Shown: positions 13,677 to 14,850 of the stretch, piece by piece
How the letters are laid out: the number at the start of each line of letters is the position of its first letter
Position numbering within the stretch: the stretch's first letter is position 1
Source: DASZYF01 sp035545535
GTDB lineage: Bacteria; Actinomycetota; Actinomycetes; Mycobacteriales; CAJCIY01
DNA length: 14,850 nucleotides
Reading direction: 5' to 3'
Assembly (NCBI GenBank): GCA_035545535.1
Contig: DASZYF010000209.1
Location: forward strand, 1 to 14,850
Made by a program: the position numbers and the translations under genes
Notes under the pieces: generated by a model
The model's database searches: none
The model's input: only the letters and a program-made list of their open reading frames with translations
What the model was told of the DNA's origin: nothing

Positions 13677-14303
13677 GTCTACGGTCAAACCGCGGGCGAT
13701 CAGCTCGTGGCGCAACTGCTCGGGCGACTTGAACGCGATCGCGTCGAACCCGGCCTCGGCGGCGGCGGCGACATTCTTGGGGGAGTCGTCGATGAAAATC
13801 GCGCGGCTCGGGTCAACGTCGTGGCGCTGCGCGACGAGGTTGAAGATCGCCCGGTCGGGCTTGATGAGGCCGACCGTCCCCGAGATCAGCACACCGTCGA
13901 AGTCGTCGAGGAACGTCATCCGGTGGCGCGCCCGCGGAAACGTCTCGGCCGACCAGTTCGACAGCGCGATGAGCCGAAGGCCGCGGCGCTTCAGCGCTTC
14001 GGCAATCCGCACGGTGCCCTCGATCGGGTGGCCGAGCATCTCGTCCCACCGGCCGTAGTACGCCTCGATCAACGCCGCCTGCTCTGGGTGCTTCGCCACG
14101 AGGATCGCGGTGGCCTCGGCGAGTGTGCGGCCGCGATCTTGCTCGGCGTTCCACTCGGGCGTGCAGACCTCCGCCAGGAAGCGCTCCATGTCCGCCTCGG
14201 CGTCCGGACCGGTGAAGATCGTCCGGTAGAGATGGCGTGGATCCCAGTCGATCAGCACCCCGCCGAGATCAAAGACGACGGTGTCGATTGCGCGTGCGGT
14301 CAC
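13674..14303 (-). CDS. HAD-superfamily hydrolase (subfamily IA, YihX-like)
   Basis: A 209-aa haloacid-dehalogenase-fold hydrolase, probably a sugar-phosphate or nucleotide phosphatase in the cytoplasm. The four motifs are present: I, VFDLGGVLIDWD with nucleophile Asp12; II, ALSNWS with Ser115; III, Lys148 in GLIKPDRAIF; IV, FIDDSPKNV with Asp172/Asp173. In motif I the usual general-acid Asp at +2 is Gly14 (DxG). That is known in the YihX-type and epoxide-hydrolase N-terminal branches, so it is a subgroup trait and not clear decay. A helical cap (about 20-90) sits between motifs I and II as in class IA. GTG 14303 has no SD sequence. TAGTCT lies seven bases upstream, so the mRNA may be leaderless. 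The substrate is not predictable. Confidence 0.93.
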   Translation of the reverse strand: MTARAIDTVVFDLGGVLIDWDPRHLYRTIFTGPDAEADMERFLAEVCTPEWNAEQDRGRTLAEATAILVAKHPEQAALIEAYYGRWDEMLGHPIEGTVRIAEALKRRGLRLIALSNWSAETFPRARHRMTFLDDFDGVLISGTVGLIKPDRAIFNLVAQRHDVDPSRAIFIDDSPKNVAAAAEAGFDAIAFKSPEQLRHELIARGLTVD

Positions 14304-14310
14304 CCGCCGA

Positions 14311-14316
14311 AGACTA
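14311..14316 (-). promoter_or_regulatory. -10 box for leaderless HAD transcript
   Basis: TAGTCT on the minus strand (14316-14311) ends seven bases before the HAD GTG at 14303. It fits TAnnnT and no SD sequence is present, so transcription should begin at or next to the start codon. A -35 is not evident. Confidence 0.5.
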
Positions 14317-14323
14317 GTGCGCC

Positions 14324-14329
14324 TAGCCT
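14324..14329 (+). promoter_or_regulatory. -10 box for leaderless DUF167 transcript
   Basis: TAGCCT (14324-14329) ends seven bases before the GTG at 14337, mirroring the HAD promoter. No SD sequence and no clear -35 are present. The two -10 boxes are only seven bases apart, so the promoters overlap. Confidence 0.5.
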
Positions 14330-14336
14330 GGACGAC

Positions 14337-14636
14337 GTGCCGCCCGACCTCCCGCTGACGGTCGCGATCCGGGTCGCGCCCGCGTCGTCACGCACCTCGG
14401 TGGGCGGACGACGAGGAGACGCGCTCGTCGTCCGCGTCACCCAGCCCGCGGTCGACGGACGCGCGACCGAAGCGGCGCTGGCGGCGATCGCCGAGGCCCT
14501 CGGCGTGCGGCGTGGCGACGTCCGGCTGGTGCGCGGCGCGACCTCGCGCGACAAGATCGTCGCGATCGACGACTCGAGCGCCGAGCTACGCGGTCGACTG
14601 GCCGAGCTGATGGCGGCGACCGGCGCGCGCCGGTGA
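14337..14636 (+). CDS. DUF167 (YggU) family protein
   Basis: A 99-aa member of the small DUF167/YggU family, whose function is unknown. The diagnostic pattern is intact: LTVAIRVAPASSRTSVGG, then LVVRVTQPAVDGRATEAALAAIAEALGV (family form VxVTAPPVDGKANEAL), then VRLVRGATSRDKIVAI (family form IVSGxTSRxKxVxI). No membrane segment is present. The frame is open upstream for 355 codons, but similarity begins only after the GTG at 14337, and a TAGCCT box seven bases upstream supports a leaderless start there. It is divergent from the HAD gene with 33 bases between start codons. Confidence 0.92.
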   Translation: MPPDLPLTVAIRVAPASSRTSVGGRRGDALVVRVTQPAVDGRATEAALAAIAEALGVRRGDVRLVRGATSRDKIVAIDDSSAELRGRLAELMAATGARR

Positions 14637-14739
14637 GCTGGTGACGGCTGTTGTCGCTCAGCCACCGCAGCCTTCAGTGACTTCTCGCGAGCGGCGTGTC
14701 GCGCGCGGGAACCGCGGAAGAATCCGACGGCGCGCCTGG

Positions 14740-14768
14740 TTGCTCAGCGCGCAAACCGGACCTATCCT
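14740..14768 (+). promoter_or_regulatory. Sigma-70-type promoter of the last gene
   Basis: TTGCTC (14740-14745), a 17-base spacer and TATCCT (14763-14768) form a good vegetative promoter. The predicted leader is about 45 bases, with AGGGAG (14807-14812) six bases before ATG 14819. The 182-base gap after DUF167 (14637-14818) otherwise shows no gene. Confidence 0.65.
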
Positions 14769-14784
14769 CGCCTGACTTGGTCGG

Positions 14785-14796
14785 CGATCATGATCG
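14785..14796. promoter_or_regulatory. 12-bp perfect palindrome downstream of the promoter (possible operator)
   Basis: CGATCATGATCG is its own reverse complement and lies about 16 bases past the -10, near or just after the expected transcription start. A repressor site is one reading; chance is another. Confidence 0.3.
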
Positions 14797-14818
14797 AGGA
14801 CGCTCTAGGGAGCATCAG

Positions 14819-14850
14819 ATGCCTACAAAGCGCCGTGACGGCGAAGTGGC
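14819..14850 (+). CDS. Start of an unidentified protein, cut by window end
   Basis: ATG at 14819 follows AGGGAG at ideal spacing and a promoter at 14740-14768, so a real gene very likely starts here. Only about ten codons are visible (MPTKRRDGEVA). They are hydrophilic and basic, with no signal peptide; too little remains to name a family. An alternative ATG at 14790 in another frame is also open to the end but lacks an SD sequence. Confidence 0.6.
   Translation, partial: MPTKRRDGEV

Noticed and set aside
13272..14336. Plus-strand N-terminal extension of the DUF167 gene
   Set aside because: It runs antisense to the T-box leader and the HAD gene; family similarity begins only at the GTG at 14337.
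1..14850. tRNA or rRNA genes, CRISPR arrays, insertion sequences and phage genes
   Set aside because: None was seen on reading either strand: no cloverleaf with CCA-proximal pairing, no spaced direct repeats, no transposase or integrase motif.

Overview
The window is chromosomal DNA from a very GC-rich actinomycete (Actinomycetota). The evidence is the gene order murG-murC-murB-ftsZ-pgeF-yggS-sepF-yggT-wag31, an FtsZ starting AAPQNYLAVIKV and ending DLDVPDFLK, a Wag31-type DivIVA, frequent GTG and TTG starts, a long type 2 isoleucyl-tRNA synthetase and TAnnnT-type -10 boxes. I cannot place it below class level.

Layout. Positions 1-3474 (+) hold the end of the division and cell wall (dcw) cluster: murG (5' end cut off), murC and murB, with stop-start overlaps and an odd triple repeat at the murC/murB border. 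Positions 3475-3710 are a regulatory gap, with a good promoter and an A/T-rich inverted repeat, in front of ftsZ. ftsQ, normally found here, is absent. Positions 3711-7994 (+) are ftsZ, pgeF, yggS, sepF, yggT and wag31, the usual actinobacterial Z-ring and polar-growth block. Positions 8148-9538 (+) hold a two-helix membrane protein with a lysine/alanine-rich histone-H1-like tail and a glycerophosphodiester phosphodiesterase-like gene. Read on the minus strand, positions 14303-9560 are a HAD-family hydrolase, a 325-nt gap with an ultrashort-stem-I T-box leader, ileS and an unrecognised 198-aa protein. Divergent from the HAD gene at 14337 (+) is a DUF167/YggU gene. The window ends just inside a new gene with its own promoter.

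How it fits together. MurC and MurB act in UDP-MurNAc-peptide synthesis and MurG makes lipid II. FtsZ with its membrane anchor SepF builds the division ring, and Wag31 directs polar wall growth. PgeF and YggS are metabolic repair/homeostasis proteins routinely carried in this block. ileS is probably controlled at translation by uncharged tRNA-Ile: its Shine-Dalgarno (SD) sequence can be masked by a segment that the T-box helix competes for.

No CRISPR, insertion sequence, phage gene or wholly new system is visible. The points most worth a second look are the IleRS active-site motif GTHH in place of HxGH, the three-step ATGA relay into murB, the missing ftsQ, the membrane-anchored H1-like protein beside wag31, and the symmetrical, apparently leaderless divergent promoters at 14304-14336. 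Short tandem duplications recur at gene ends (2471-2512, 4896-4935, 13649-13676).
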